Shown here in pieces: positions 1 to 11,260 of a DNA stretch of 64,000 nt. Source of the stretch: Pteria penguin. Its lineage: Eukaryota > Mollusca > Bivalvia > Pterioida > Pteriidae. Below the pieces are notes generated by a model that saw only the letters and a program-made list of their open reading frames with translations, was not told the origin of the DNA and did no database searches. The stretch spans positions 50,908,501 through 50,972,500 of the forward strand of contig CM068587.1 in the NCBI GenBank assembly GCA_035048485.1. The letters are read 5' to 3'. Numbering within the stretch: the stretch's first letter is position 1; each line of letters starts with the position of its first letter. The position numbers were made by a program, and so were the translations under genes.

Positions 1-420
1 ATAATATTTTTAATATCAAAAACAAAAAGTTTTGACAGAAGGATATAATCAATTCTACTCTTCGGAAGGTCATTTGCATCACATCATGTATGACCAGTTT
101 TCCCTCGATGTAATTATTTCCACACATCACATAAGCTCATTGATTGTACACATTTTTCAAACACTGAACTACAACTATCACGTGCATAATCTAAATTGCA
201 TTGAAATCTCCACATATCAATTTATTTTGATTTGTACAAGCATTCTTATTAATCCATGCTCGCATCTTTTTGATGAAATCACATATATCTTTTAATTCAT
301 TTGGAGCATATATATTAACTAATGTAATTAGATTATCTTCTATTGAAATATTTACCAGAAGTTTTCTCCCATCATTTGATTTATAAATATTAATCAAGTT
401 GCATGCTAAGTCTTTTCTAA
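1..420 (-). mobile_element. LINE endonuclease fragment (decayed, runs off window edge)
   Basis: On the minus strand this encodes part of the apurinic-type endonuclease of a non-LTR retrotransposon, the enzyme that nicks target DNA for target-primed reverse transcription. Visible motifs, in order, are LVNIYAPN, CGDFNA (near 200) and SRIDYIL (near 40). One frameshift falls just after GDFNA, where a different frame continues as LDYARD. At least one more shift and one stop precede SRIDYIL. Endonuclease coding begins near 420. The codons further upstream in the same open frame belong to the flanking 146-bp tandem repeat, so the LINE is truncated at or inserted into that array. The reverse transcriptase half would lie beyond base 1. 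Inactive fossil; the clade cannot be told from this piece. Confidence 0.8.
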
Positions 421-424
421 TTTG

Positions 425-1010
425 AATTTGATCATACTTAACCAAAATATTATTTAGTTTAAGGGCTTTTGGATAAATGTCACTCAAGGTCATTTGTGAA
501 AGTCAAGGTCACTTATTAACTATGACTTAAAGTAACATGAAGTACTTATATCTCCTATACCTTTCATCAGAATTTGATAATACTTCACCAAAATGTTCTT
601 TAGGTTAAGGACTTTTGGACAGTGGTCGCTCAAAGTTATTTCTGAAAAGTCAATGTCACTTATTAACTATGACTTAAAATACAATGCAGTATGCATATCT
701 GCTACATCTTTTATCAGAATTTGATCATACTTCACCAAAATGTTGTTGAGGTTAAGGAATTTTGGACAACGGTCACTCAAGGTCATTTCTGAAGGTCAAG
801 ATCACTTATCAAATATGACTAAAATACCACGAAGTACTTATATCTCCTACACCTTTCATCAGAATTTGATCAAACTTCACCAAAATGTTATTAAGGCTAA
901 GAGCTTTTGGACAAAGGTCAGTCAAGTTCATTTTTTAAAGGTCATGTTCACGATAAAAAGTTTCCTGCATCATAACTGCCCTTCGAAGAGCATACAACAC
1001 TCTTACTGAT
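425..1010. repeat. ~146-bp degenerate tandem repeat, four units
   Basis: Units begin with AATTTGATcATACTT at 425, 571, 718 and 863, a spacing of 145-147 bp. Each unit carries CACCAAAATGTT, GGACTTTTGGACA, GGTCACTCAAGGTCA and a CACTTATTAACTATGACTT block. No coding capacity. The first unit abuts the LINE fragment. Confidence 0.85.
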
Positions 1011-1564
1011 ACCCTAGTTATGTCCTAAGAATCAACGAGTGAAGGGAATGTAATTCTAGGCCGGTCTGTCTGTTTGTCCGTTTGTCTGTGGTAAAGCATT
1101 TCAACATTCCACATAACATTTCAACTGTAGGAGATACGGATTTCATATTTAATAGTGTATTCTATGTGACGAGACCTTTCCGTCCGTACCAAAATTTTGA
1201 CCTTGTGACCTTGACTTTAGAGTTCGACATACTTTTAGGATAACAGCTTATAATGACAAAGTTGCCATAGGGGGCATTTATATTTTACATATACATTTTG
1301 TTTTTAATAGAGTTAAACCCATCTCACACTAGGACCGCATTCACACGGCGTCCTGGAAAACGCAGAACGCCGGGCTGAGCGCAGTGGAATCGTAAGCAGC
1401 GCCGCGACATCGCAATGAACATGCACAAAAACCTTCGGATCGCGGTTGAATTAAAGTGCGGTGAGGTTGCCGTGTCAGAGCAGTTGGATTGCCATAGCAG
1501 CAGAGTGGGATCTCCTACAATGCCACGAACGCAGCAAAAGGTCTCAGTGGAAATGTGATAACTT
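1011..1564. other. Unassigned stretch with a CpG-rich block
   Basis: Around 1196-1230 there is a short TTGACCTTGTGACCTTGAC piece of the AGGTCA repeat class. From about 1335 to 1560 the sequence turns GC- and CpG-rich, unlike its surroundings, but no protein is recognisable in any frame. It runs directly into the dispersed repeat at 1565 and may be that element's own end. Confidence 0.4.
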
Positions 1565-2340
1565 TCAGTGACGCGTGAACGGCAACCCAAGTTCCCTCAA
1601 TGAGAATGCACTGTGTCTCTATTCCGATTCAATGGCACTTTGATGGCGACACTACGGCGTTCTCCGAGATTGCACTTTGTCTTTACTGTGTTTATACTGC
1701 GATGACAGCGCTACCACTGTGCTTTTACAGCATCTATCGGTATTGAACCTACCCAGTATATAGGAGCATAATAAGCAGCAAATAAAACATTCATTTCATC
1801 AAGAGCAAATTAGAGAAGCCCGTGTATTATCACCTTGTTCCCTGCTTTATAATGGAATTACCCTAATTGAGTCTATTCATTATACAGAGTTAACTGCATA
1901 TTGTTAAGGTGTCTGACGTAGAATAATTGTGAAAGGTAAACGAACTTTATTAAAAGTACGAAAAAAAAGGATTTATATAATGTTTAGACATATAGGCAGA
2001 CAGATGGACTTATGGGCCGACTAACAACACATTGACACTAAATAAAACTGGAGCATGTTTTCAAAACATATATCCCTGCTCTGGGCTCATTTTATAACAG
2101 CAACAAAGCTTTCCTAAATTATAAGTTTCATGGGCCGTAAGTCCTATAAATATTACCAGTAGTGACCATGCCTTTTGAAATATTGACCCTCAAATCTATA
2201 GGCATACTTTTCTTTTGAAAAGAGTTTTAATGAAGTGATCGTCAAATGCCCTACATAACACATTTTTGCACACCTTTTCATTATGACGTCATAAATAAAT
2301 GGCCCGTCAAACTAGAATCTAACTATAAAGTCACAATGGA
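1565..2340 (+). repeat. Dispersed repeat, copy 1 (partner at 34,735-36,560)
   Basis: This segment matches 34,735-36,560 in the same orientation over several blocks: ACGCGTGAACGGCAACCC, GGCACTTTGATGGC, AGTATATAGGAGCAT, CCCTGCTTTATAATGGAAT, and a long 3' block with AAAACTGGAGCATGTTTT and TTTCATGGGCCGTAA. No coding potential is visible. It could be a non-autonomous transposon or an untranslated part of a larger element. The two copies differ by scattered substitutions and by one ~440-bp insertion in copy 2. Confidence 0.75.
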
Positions 2341-3754
2341 ACTACGTAATGGCCGTGGTTAAAGGTGGATCTGGCGATCCCTCAATTACCTCTGTTTAAA
2401 AAAAACTTGGCCTGTAAAATACATGAAATACGATCAACTTTTGATGAGCAGTAAATGAGATATGATAATATATGAAAATCACCTGGAATACAAAAATTTC
2501 AATCTTTTCTATCAGCAATTGTCCTTGACCTCTCACCTTTTGACCCAAACTCAAAAGGGTTCTTCCTTTTTTGATAAGTAAGCATATATCTAAAGTTGGT
2601 TTGAATATGATGAAAGGTACTTGAGTTATGATCCGAAAACAAATAATTACAGTCTATTTTCGTCAGCTGTTACGTTAACCTTTAACCTTTTGACCCCAAC
2701 ATGAATAAGGTTCTTCTCCTCTATTCAGTGCTTATGCTAACAATTACATTAGATAGATTATCTACTAGATGAATATTGTAAACCATAATTAATAATTATT
2801 TTATCATGAAAAATTAACAACTTTTCGTGGAATATATCATGAGAAAATACTAAAATCCCCAGCAAACCCTTTTACATGTAAAAAGAACTAACACTTGTCT
2901 TCTAAATTATGTAAAACTATGAAATTTGAAGCGACATTTTGGAGTTATTGATATATAAACGAGGCCTGCTTTTGCTATGTCTGAAACAGTAGCATCCTTT
3001 TATTAGTTTGGAGCTTGCCAATATTGAATTTAAGCGCAAAAATGTAACAGTCTGCAAAAGAGTAAATATAGGCGAAACATAGATTTTACTTAAAAGGTAT
3101 ATAGAATTGACACATATTAACAAAAAAGCAAGATTATGAAAGGGAAATTTGGCATATAAAATAGCCATATTTTCTATACACGTTTTAGACTACATTTAGA
3201 CTGGGCTGCCCCAGAACTGGTACCCCGACCAAACCTCAACTCAGTAGGAAGAACTTGTGATATGGTACTCTTTCTATCAAACATGAAAAAAAAAATTGAT
3301 ATTACAACCTTGCTTCCGGATGATGTTTTAGTATTTGCATGGTTTTCTCGTAGACATGCTCTTAACAATGATGGGCAATCAACGTATCACTAATTAACAT
3401 AGAATCACAAATCTGACTTTCACGCTGTATATAGGAGTGAGATAAATACTGATATGAATTATTACATTGTGAATTATTTCAGTCTAATACCCTTCATTTA
3501 ATTCAATATTCAAATATCCTTATAACAATTATACATCAATCACTTTCGTCATTATATTAAACATGTTGATATATTTATTACAAAAAACAAGATGTCCACA
3601 TTGTATATAAAGTAAAGTCTTTGAATTTAACACAAATATTGATCTTGCCCTTACTCCTTTGGGTGTACTATATACGGAAGAAAATTTGACAAACGTAGAA
3701 TTGGGAAGAACATCATCTGGTACATACTTATATATATACATGTACACTTAAATG
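2341..3754. other. Non-coding stretch with a two-unit AGGTCA-class repeat
   Basis: Two related ~147-bp units lie at about 2520-2760; the block ACCTTTTGACC...AAGGTTCTTC recurs at about 2536 and 2683. The rest to 3754 is AT-rich, with only short random open frames. I see no gene or promoter here. Confidence 0.4.
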
Positions 3755-4182
3755 TATAGACCAATCCAGTATTACGACCGCCATTTTTTTCACAAGAGTT
3801 ACCTTTCTTGAACGGTTAAACGCTACTTCCGGTTTAGATTTCCATGCCTTTAAAATACCTATACACCTTCCAAAACAACGTCAAAACGCGAATGTATGAT
3901 TGTTCCACTAACATTTAACACTTATGGGGGATTAAAAAGGTAGCTACAGCTACAGTAATTACAATGTCATGTTTATTTGTTCATAGATGTTTGAAAAATA
4001 ATGTGATTAAATCCCCGTAATCTTCAGTAAACTGGCATCATGACCAAGGCAGGATGGGGAATTTTTTGCATTTGATGGCTTGACAGACAAGTACTCATAA
4101 TTATGAATCATTCTCTCATATTAGAGGTTGTACCCCTTATCGCAGAGTATTGATCAAGTTACACATGTAGTGTTACTACGTT

Positions 4183-4450
4183 TATTGATTGATTTTTGTT
4201 TAACGTCACACCACGAATATTTAAGGTATATGGTGACGGCATCTGCCTGATGCGGGGCATACAAATTTTGACCTTTGCAACGGACCCACCCAAGCAGTGA
4301 GGGATCTTTAATGTGCCATGCATACCACGACAGGGCCTCGGTTTTTACTGTCTCATCCGAAAGACAGGACACCAGCATGACCAGAGCGGGAATCGAACCC
4401 TGGCCTCCCGATTAGGAGTCCAGCGCGATACCACTAGGCCAAGCCGGCTT
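4183..4450 (-). mobile_element. tRNA-derived SINE, family A (full length)
   Basis: Read on minus it begins GCCGGCTTGGCCTAGTGG (A-box-like), then GGTTCGATTCC (B box), a conserved body with GGATGAGACAGTAAAAACCG and CGTTGCAAAGGTCAAAATTT, and ends in an AATCAATCAAT tail. Other copies are at 16,618, 36,933 and 41,674. It is inserted within the 3755-7965 element. Confidence 0.9.
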
Positions 4451-5468
4451 TACTAGGTTTAATAAACATATATAGAACACATATATGCCTTTTATTTGTG
4501 CACCAGACCATGCACATTTCAACAACTTAGGTCTCTTCAGTGATGCACTTTGCAGAATGATTGGAATTCTCAAAATGTATAAATATTTGAAGAGCAGTGT
4601 TGAAATATGACAAAAATTGTGGCATAATATACAACTTGGGTGGACTTCTTAGCTCTCTGGTATTTGTGTCATCTTAATAGTAACTTAGAGATTGCTGGTT
4701 GGAGATCAGCACTCTCTCCCTCATTGTTTCACAATACTGAATAGTATGAAGGGTATATACATATGTACAATCTCCGTTTTCCATTGTAAGCCCTTTATTT
4801 CACTTCAAGTTGCACACATAATTTTTCACATTAATTGTGAAATGAGCAAATTATACTAATTTAAGACTGCTTCAATATTTATTCATAAATTAAGGGCAGA
4901 GCAAATAAAACAACTAATGAGGTGAGGTGTTGGACAGGGTTAAAGGCTGATGAGGGGAAAATTAGTTGTAAGGAGAGAGGGAGTGAAGGTGTAGGTGACA
5001 GGTGATAATTAACCCCTGTCCATCTCTTCAAATTTAAATAATAGCAACAACTTTATGATAAATACATATAATAACAAGAAGCCCTCAAGGATGCTATATG
5101 ACCAGATTTGCCTAGCAATGTGGTAAAAAATTATTTGAATAATTAAGGGATCAATTGAACTAGTTGGTTCTTTTAAAATAAGAAGCACATATAGAAATTA
5201 ATTAGCTTTAGAGAATAAATGTTACATTTTGTGCATCTACAATGGTATGAAGCTTTTTTACAATCTTCATTTGCACATTATTTAAGGTAAATGCACCAGC
5301 TGTAATAATGATTCATACCACCATAAATGTTCAAATAAATACTGCATGTGAGAATTTATAAATGTAATTACATTTATCAATTAAAATTTGACAAAATATT
5401 ACATGTGATTGCTATACTTTTATGTAATATTTAAAAATCTGAACCAAAGAATTTTATTGTGCGCATGC

Positions 5469-5471
<3 letters not shown>

Positions 5472-5557
<86 letters not shown>
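5472..5557. repeat. (AT)n microsatellite
   Basis: About 43 uninterrupted AT units. Any open frame across it is only a run of Tyr-Ile. Confidence 0.95.
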
Positions 5558-5562
<5 letters not shown>

Positions 5563-5766
5563 TCAAATATTAAAATACCAATATAAAATACCAATAATTT
5601 ATAAGTTTATTGTAAGCAAATTGAGGATGTACATTTTCATTACAGATCTTTGATAGATTACTAATTTACTGATTAAAGAGATTGCCATATCGTATACGCC
5701 ATGCAATATTTACCTGTCATCATTTTGAATGTTATGTGTTACACCATACCTGAACTATACATGTGC

Positions 5767-6090
5767 TTTGATGTTGTGATTTTTCTGCATCTATTATACT
5801 GCAACAATTATGTGACATTGATTTTAACATTAACCCTGCCTAACCACCCTGTACTTTGATGTCTTGCATTATATTATTTCAAACTATCTGCATGGTGCTT
5901 ATATTCTAGAATATCCTATGCTTTAGATGTTGTCATTTTTTTTTTTTTTTGGTTTTTTTTTTGGCATCTAGTAGTGCAACATGTGCTTGTGATTTTGAAT
6001 ATTCACCCTACCTAACCGCCTTGTACTTTACTGTTGTGCTTTATATTATTTAAAACTATCTGCATGGTGCTTATATTCTAGCATGCTGTA
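5767..6090. repeat. Tandem duplication of a ~170-bp segment
   Basis: Two neighbouring diverged copies (about 5767-5930 and 5931-6090) share CCTAACC..CCTTGTACTTT, TATATTATTT.AAACTATC and TGCATGGTGCTTATATTCTA. Copy 2 starts beside a T-rich tract at 5938-5962. Non-coding. Confidence 0.75.
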
Positions 6091-7220
6091 GTACACTGTC
6101 AGTGTTAATTAATTAACAATGAAATAATCATACAATTTGCTTTTCAAAATTCTGTAAACTCAAAGTCTGTTGTTACATCAGCTAGCTTCTATTCCACATT
6201 ATGGAGCATGTACTGAACATATTGATATTTATGAAACCAATTGCTCAATAATTTTATTTTTGAGTTTTGGTGCAAATGAAATTTCTGAATTTATTGTTCT
6301 AATTATTATAAACAATTTTTTTTTTTCAAATCAGATCCGTCATATGGACCCTTCCCAATGGAAATTTTATTGATTTTCCCCCGAATTTCTCTATATTTTT
6401 CCTAAACACTGATCTTTTAGCAGTATACAAATGGGACAAAAATTCCCAAATGAGAAGGTACATGTACAGGCATCTTTGAAAAAAAACCCCACTGATAACG
6501 GTAAATACATTATTCATATGTAAATACTAGTGCTTGTGTATCCTTTGCATTCTTACAAACTGTCAGTTTCAGACTGAAACAACATTTGTATATCCACAAT
6601 GTCTTACAATACACATGCTTGCATTCAGTTCATATATCCTACTAGCTGTTTTCATATGTTTTTTGTATTTACCATTAATTTGACAGTAATGTCAAATAGA
6701 ATATGTTGCTTAACAGGATGTTCTAACAGTGGATATAGACTGAAACTTTGGAAGAGTAAGATATGTCTTATTCAATTAGCAGTGATGTTGAAAAGTGTCA
6801 GTCCGAAGGTTTTGACTGACAAATTTTCATTAAGGCTGACAATATGCTGAATTTTTTCTATATATTTCATAGTCCTGCCTGACAAAATTTTCAAAATCAC
6901 TAAAATGCCTGCCGTGTTTAAAGAACTTTTCTACATCTCTGTTATTCACAATACAAATTATGGCAATTTTTCTTGTACATGTATGTAACCCTGCCGCCTT
7001 TCAAGTTATTTACTTTTCCATCAAAGGATAATGCAGTGGAACAGTAGTATTGGTGAAAACAGTTAATCATAGACATTGAAATGACCCAACAAAGATATAG
7101 ACACCCAAACCTGACTCTAGAATATGTTCTTTACATTTTATAGATAGTTACCAACCAATACTAATCCTTATCCCACGTAACATTTAGGCCATAGTTAGTC
7201 TGTTACAACTCCTAGTGTCC

Positions 7221-7255
7221 GCCCCCCCCCCCCCCCACCACCACCACCACACACA
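7221..7255. repeat. C-homopolymer and CCA/CA tract
   Basis: A run of C followed by CCACCACCACCACCACACACAC. Simple sequence inside the 3755-7965 element. Confidence 0.9.
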
Positions 7256-7362
7256 CTCCCTTTAAGAAAGGGAAATACTTCATCTACCTACTACAAACAA
7301 AAAATCAAAAACTGTTATAAATGATGAAACTTCAATGAATAATCCATCTTCTCAAAATAAAT

Positions 7363-7656
7363 CTACTGTTGCATCACTTCATACAGCACATTCATCACAC
7401 AATTCTCAGAATGCCCAAACAGATAACAATATACATACAAAAGCGTTACTGTTCGATCCTCCAGTGTCAAAATTCTGTAATATTGACGGATGTCTTCTTT
7501 CAATGCATTTTTAAAAGAAGTGACAATTGGAACTTTCATTTTTGATGCTGTAAAACATAAAGCGGCGAGTTCAGTTTTGCTTCCATCGCGACTTAGACCC
7601 CTTTTTTCTAGGAAAGAACGCAGTTCATCAATTTTCCGAGAAAGAAGAAAATCCAA
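7363..7656 (-). CDS. SAP-like N-terminal piece of an ISL2EU nuclease ORF
   Basis: The 97-residue open frame starts at a TTG-type codon, so the true start is uncertain. Residues ~8-36 read as a SAP motif: KIDELRSFLEKRGL, a short turn, then GSKTELAAL, matching the two-helix DNA-binding pattern of SAP domains. The neighbouring 39.6-45.2 kb element also has a SAP-like exon (KLNIDLLCKLANDVN...KKNEIINMLL) close to its right TIR on minus, as the start of its YqaJ-type protein. I infer this is the same N-terminal module in a second, decayed element. No YqaJ catalytic block follows in any frame. Probably not expressed as a functional protein. Confidence 0.5.
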   Translation of the reverse strand: MDFLLSRKIDELRSFLEKRGLSRDGSKTELAALCFTASKMKVPIVTSFKNALKEDIRQYYRILTLEDRTVTLLYVYCYLFGHSENCVMNVLYEVMQQ

Positions 7657-7965
7657 CGTGGGCGATCATCGATATCTTTATCCAGGGCCAGGCCATAATA
7701 AAATACATGAAAAGTAATCAAAGCTATGTACAGTGTGTTTTTACAAAAAGTTTATACTTAAATAGATACAAAAAGTTGGCAAAGAGAACATCATAAAAAA
7801 AATCGGCACTTCTATGTATATAATCAACCGCTGTGGTGTGTTAACTTTCATCTATCGACAGTTACCAATGACGCTTTGTTTACACCGGAAGTAACTTTTA
7901 ACCGTGGCGCGTCAATCGTCACGCACGGTAGATAACTCGTACAAATAATACTGGATTGGTCTATA

Positions 7966-8454
7966 TGAAGTGTGCACATTCTGCGTTTGAACCCATTGAT
8001 TCACAAGTGTGAAAATTAAATTAAATACTACATTTACAATCAGAAAAGTAAAAAAGTGATACCAGTCTTGACATATTCTTATCATGATGGTATCTTATCC
8101 GACGAATTTCAAATATGAACATTTTATTGCATGATATTTCCATGAGCTGGGCTTCTTCGTTAAGTATTGCTATATAGTCAAATTTTACCTTTACCTATTC
8201 TTATTTATTCTTTTTTTTCACCTTTTACCATTTTATTAACCTTTTTACCAAGTTTACAATATTAACTTATTACCCATTTTAGTTTTTACAAATTTTCACT
8301 AATGTTTTCACCGAATTCTTCCATTTTTAGAAAATGGGACCGTAAACCGGTTAGCCAGACCAACTGAATAACTAACATGACTTCAATTAACAGTACGAAG
8401 TCGATGCATCAATTGCATTTATAGCTGATTATTTAATTCTATTTTTCTTATGTC
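7966..8454. other. AT-rich stretch without features
   Basis: Pyrimidine-rich repeats of TTTACC / TTTTTAC around 8180-8330 are the only pattern. No gene seen. Confidence 0.4.
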
Positions 8455-8850
8455 TATGTCTTTATTGTTTGCTTTAAAAGTAGGTCAAACTTCAAGGTCA
8501 AGGTCACAAGGTCAAAACTTTTGGTACCCAAAGAAAGTTTTAGCACAAGAAATGCACATGTGAAATAATGGTCCTAAATTATGATCCGCATTAAATTTTT
8601 TTTTTTTTTTTTTTTGTAAGTAGGTCACTCGTGAAGGTGTGGGTCAAAATGAAAACAAAATTTTGATACGTAGTGAAAGGTCTTGTCGCAAGGAATACAC
8701 ACAAGTAATATTTAAGCCCTACCTCTTACTGTTTATGAGTTATGACCAAAATTAAAGTTTTTTGAAATACATTGAACTTAAAGGTCAAGGTCACAAGGTT
8801 GAAATTTTTGGTACCCAACGTTTGATACGGACGACGACGACAACAACGAC
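8455..8850 (+). repeat. AGGTCA-rich dispersed tandem repeat, ~2-3 units
   Basis: Units contain AGTAGGTCAAACTTCAAGG, TCAAGGTCACAAGGTCAAAA and TTTGGTACCCAA, followed by AAGGAATACACAC and ATTATGACC. It is the same family as 33,870-34,730 and 35,240-35,530. Ends with GACGACGACGACAACAACGA. Confidence 0.8.
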
Positions 8851-8977
8851 GACATGGGTATGACAATAGCTCTTTGGGCATTGGTCCCTGCGAACAAAAA
8901 ATGATATGACATATAGTAGGCTAAGACAGCACTTGTGAACAATTTTTGAATTTCGCGTACGATGACTGTGTCAACTT

Positions 8978-9378
8978 TTTGACCAATCGGAGGTCTTTCT
9001 ATTATTAGTCATGGGGAATAACCGTAATGAATTTGAGATTGAGCGGAGCGGAGCGAATGTGTCTTAATCATACAGATACGTCAAAGAAACTTCTAACCTT
9101 CTAACCTACTCAGACGGCAAGCGATTGGTTATTCGCATTTATGCTCCGCACACCGAGCATGCTGATTAGTTATTCATCTTGATTGACACCTGAAACAAAC
9201 ATCTAAGGACATTTTTTACGATTATGACGACGACTTTGATGGCTTATCATTGGTCGATTCTGAAAATTGCCACTTAAGGAACGAATAGATTTTCGTGACG
9301 TCACGAGAGGTATATAATAATGACACCCTGCATTTCGCTTCAGTCAGTCAACGGAGGAACATCACTTAAAAAGTAAGT
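8978..9378 (+). promoter_or_regulatory. Candidate RNA polymerase II promoter with CRE, TATA and first-exon donor
   Basis: Seen in order: a CCAATCGG box at about 8983; a perfect 14-bp palindrome TCGTGACGTCACGA at 9293-9306 containing the full cAMP-response element TGACGTCA; a TATA box TATATAATAA at 9311-9320; an initiator-like TTCAGTC with its A at about 9342, 31 bp from the start of the TATA box; and a GTAAGT donor at 9373. Together these describe a short non-coding first exon of about 31 bases. The downstream gene is not established. Candidates are the terminal-exon-like ORF at 11.26-11.82 kb or the receptor-like gene starting at 15,031, whose first coding exon opens right after an acceptor. 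Confidence 0.55.
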
Positions 9379-9464
9379 CCACGTTTATTTTACATAACAA
9401 TGGGATCACAAATATCAAAGTCTCAAACATGTAATCATGTGATCTATTTAAATAAAGGATCCAA

Positions 9465-10345
9465 ACTGAGTATGTTTTGGTGTCACTGAGTGTAAAATCA
9501 GATTATTACAAGAACGCTACGGGGTAACATTTTTGGGTCATTGAGTGCAAAATATAAAAGTTATAGAAAAGGATACGTGTGACATATCAAACGAAATGCC
9601 GCGAGGAGTAGAGTTTAGCCCGGGGGTAGTTAGGGGTCATTGAGTGCAAAGTATTAAAGTTATAGAAAAGGATACGTGTGACATATCAAACGAAATGTCT
9701 CGACGAGTAGAGTTCAGCCCGGGGGTAGTTCGGGGTCATTGAGTGCAATGTTTAAAAGATATGGAAAAGGGACGTGTGATATATCAAACAAAATGTCTCG
9801 AAGAGTAGAGTTCAGCCCGGGGGTAGTTCGGGGTCATTAAGTGCAACGTATAAAAGTTATAGAAAAGGATATGTGTGACATATCAAACGAAATGTCTCGA
9901 CGAGTAGAGTTCAGCCCGAGGGTAGTTTGGGGTCATTGAGTGCAAAGTTTGAAAGATATGGAAAAGGGACGTGTGATATATCAAACGAAAGGTCTAGAAG
10001 AGTAGAGTTCAGCCCGGGGGTAGTTCGGGGTTATTAAGTGCAAAGTATAAAAGTTATAAAAAAGGATATGTGTGACATATCAAACGAAATGTCTCGACGA
10101 ATAGAGTTCAGCCCGAGGGTAGTTTGGGGTCATTGAGTGCAAAGTTTAAAAGTGATGGAAAAGGATACTTGTGACATATCAAACGAATTGTCTCGAAGAG
10201 TAGAGTTCAGCCCGAGGGTAGTTCAGTGTCATTGAGTGCAAAGTATAAACGTTATGCAAAAGGAACGTGTGACATATCAAAGAGCAGGTCGCGACGAGCA
10301 GAGTTCAGCTCGGGGGTAGTTCGAAGTCATTGGGTGCAAAGTAAG
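9465..10345 (+). repeat. 99-bp satellite array, ~9 units with alternating types
   Basis: The motif TTGAGTGCAA (or TTAAGTGCAA) starts at 9541, 9640, 9739, 9837, 9936, 10034, 10133, 10232 and, degraded, 10330: a period of 98-99 bp. Each unit carries GACATATCAAACGAAATGTC and GTAGAGTTCAGCCCG. From 9640 to about 10130, units with AAAGGATA.GTGTGACATATC alternate with units with AAAGGGACGTGTGATATATC, suggesting a ~198-bp higher-order repeat. The right end is cut by a SINE. Confidence 0.9.
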
Positions 10346-10348
10346 AGG

Positions 10349-10528
10349 AGGGTTGGTTGGTTGGTTGATTGGTATTTTACGTCGCTTTCAACAATATTTC
10401 AGTTATATCGCGACATGGATGCAGGAGGTTACCAACCTCTTAAACATAGTGGCGTAATCCGGGAATCGAACCCGGATCGTCGGCGCCGCAAGCCAAGCGC
10501 TTAACCACTACACCTAGCCTGCCCCAGT
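10349..10528 (-). mobile_element. tRNA-derived SINE, family B
   Basis: On minus: CTAGGTGTAGTGGTTAAGCG (A-box region), GGTTCGATTCCC (B box), a body with TGTCGCGATATAACTGAAAT and GAAAGCGACGTAAAATACCA, and a CAATCAACCAACCAACC tail. It is inserted at the end of the 99-bp satellite. Confidence 0.9.
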
Positions 10529-10559
10529 AGAAGAGGGAAACCACTCACGCACATGTACA

Positions 10560-11060
10560 CAAATATTAAACCAGTTGGCAATGACATTCCTGTTTCGATC
10601 TTAAAATGTCTTGACAGTGACCATAACGAGACTGAGGTTAAAGTGACGTGTTATCGGTTTATTCTATATCACTGGATTTCGTTTTGTATTATTCATTTAG
10701 CCTAGAATCAGCAAATATTGACAATTAATTACATCCTAGACGCAGGGACATATGTATCTAAATTTTGATATATACGTCCCCGTCTACGCTAAACATCACG
10801 CGTCTCTCATAAATTATATTAAATACTGTATAATAATGCTGTGTATGCTATTGCAGACGAATTACATCTACACGCAGTGTGTACTGCTTGTTATTTGCCC
10901 ATACGACCTGTGCTATATATAACACTAGCTGGAGTAGAAGTCTCTCCAGAACGGCGCTGGTCCCCTATCTCTTCGCGTAGCAATATCAAGCAATAGCAGA
11001 TAAATTCAGTCTTCACGAATATATATATATGTATGTCTCTATTTGCAAAGTTACATATAC
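10560..11060 (+). repeat. TATA-bearing dispersed repeat, copy 1 (inverted partner at 31,450-31,870)
   Basis: This block is repeated in inverse orientation at 31,450-31,870. Shared blocks include GATCTTAAAAT.TCT.GACAG, GTGACGTGTTATCGGTTTAT, AAACATCACGCGTCTCTCAT-like sequence, CAGTGTGTACTGCTTGTTAT, GTGCTATATATAACACTA (10,911-10,928) and CTCCAGAA.GGC. The TATATATAA here is TATAAATAA in the partner, so a TATA box is kept in both. An AATAAA-type signal follows at about 11,077. It may be a solo LTR or a duplicated promoter; no paired copy in LTR-like direct orientation was found. Confidence 0.65.
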
Positions 11061-11260
11061 TTAATTACATATAATAAAGATTCAATACGTTCTGAATATT
11101 ATAATGCTGGAAATCACAGAGATTATGTTTTGAAGCGCAAGAACACATTGAGGGAGAAAGAGGGCTTCAAAACTTATAATTAGACTGCCTCGTTTTGAGA
11201 ATCATGCTCGGCATTAAGCCCGGCTAAAAATGGTCCATTTCCAATACGTTTCAAACGATG

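Larger units (their letters stand above)
3755..7965. mobile_element. Degenerate ISL2EU-like DNA transposon
   Basis: The ends are a perfect 20-bp inverted repeat, TATAGACCAATCCAGTATTA at 3755-3774 and its complement at 7946-7965. Subterminal similarity continues, with ACTTCCGGT followed by TAA on both sides. Taking AT as the target-site duplication, the TIR proper starts AGACCAATCC, comparable to AGATCTTTTTAACG of the ISL2EU element at 39.6-45.2 kb. A SAP-like ORF lies on minus close to the right end, in the same place as the SAP-like exon of that second element. Transposase and YqaJ cores are not visible, so it is internally decayed. It carries a SINE, a dinucleotide tract and a tandem duplication. 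Family assignment rests on ends and layout and is moderately sure. Confidence 0.65.

Noticed and set aside
5459..5653. ORF of repeated Tyr-Ile
   Set aside because: It is the translation of an (AT)n microsatellite. The same applies to hydrophobic frames at 44,147-44,377, 54,829-54,900 and 55,738-55,794.
9465..10345. CRISPR-like regular repeats
   Set aside because: The repeats are contiguous 99-bp units without unique spacers, in a eukaryotic setting; this is a satellite.
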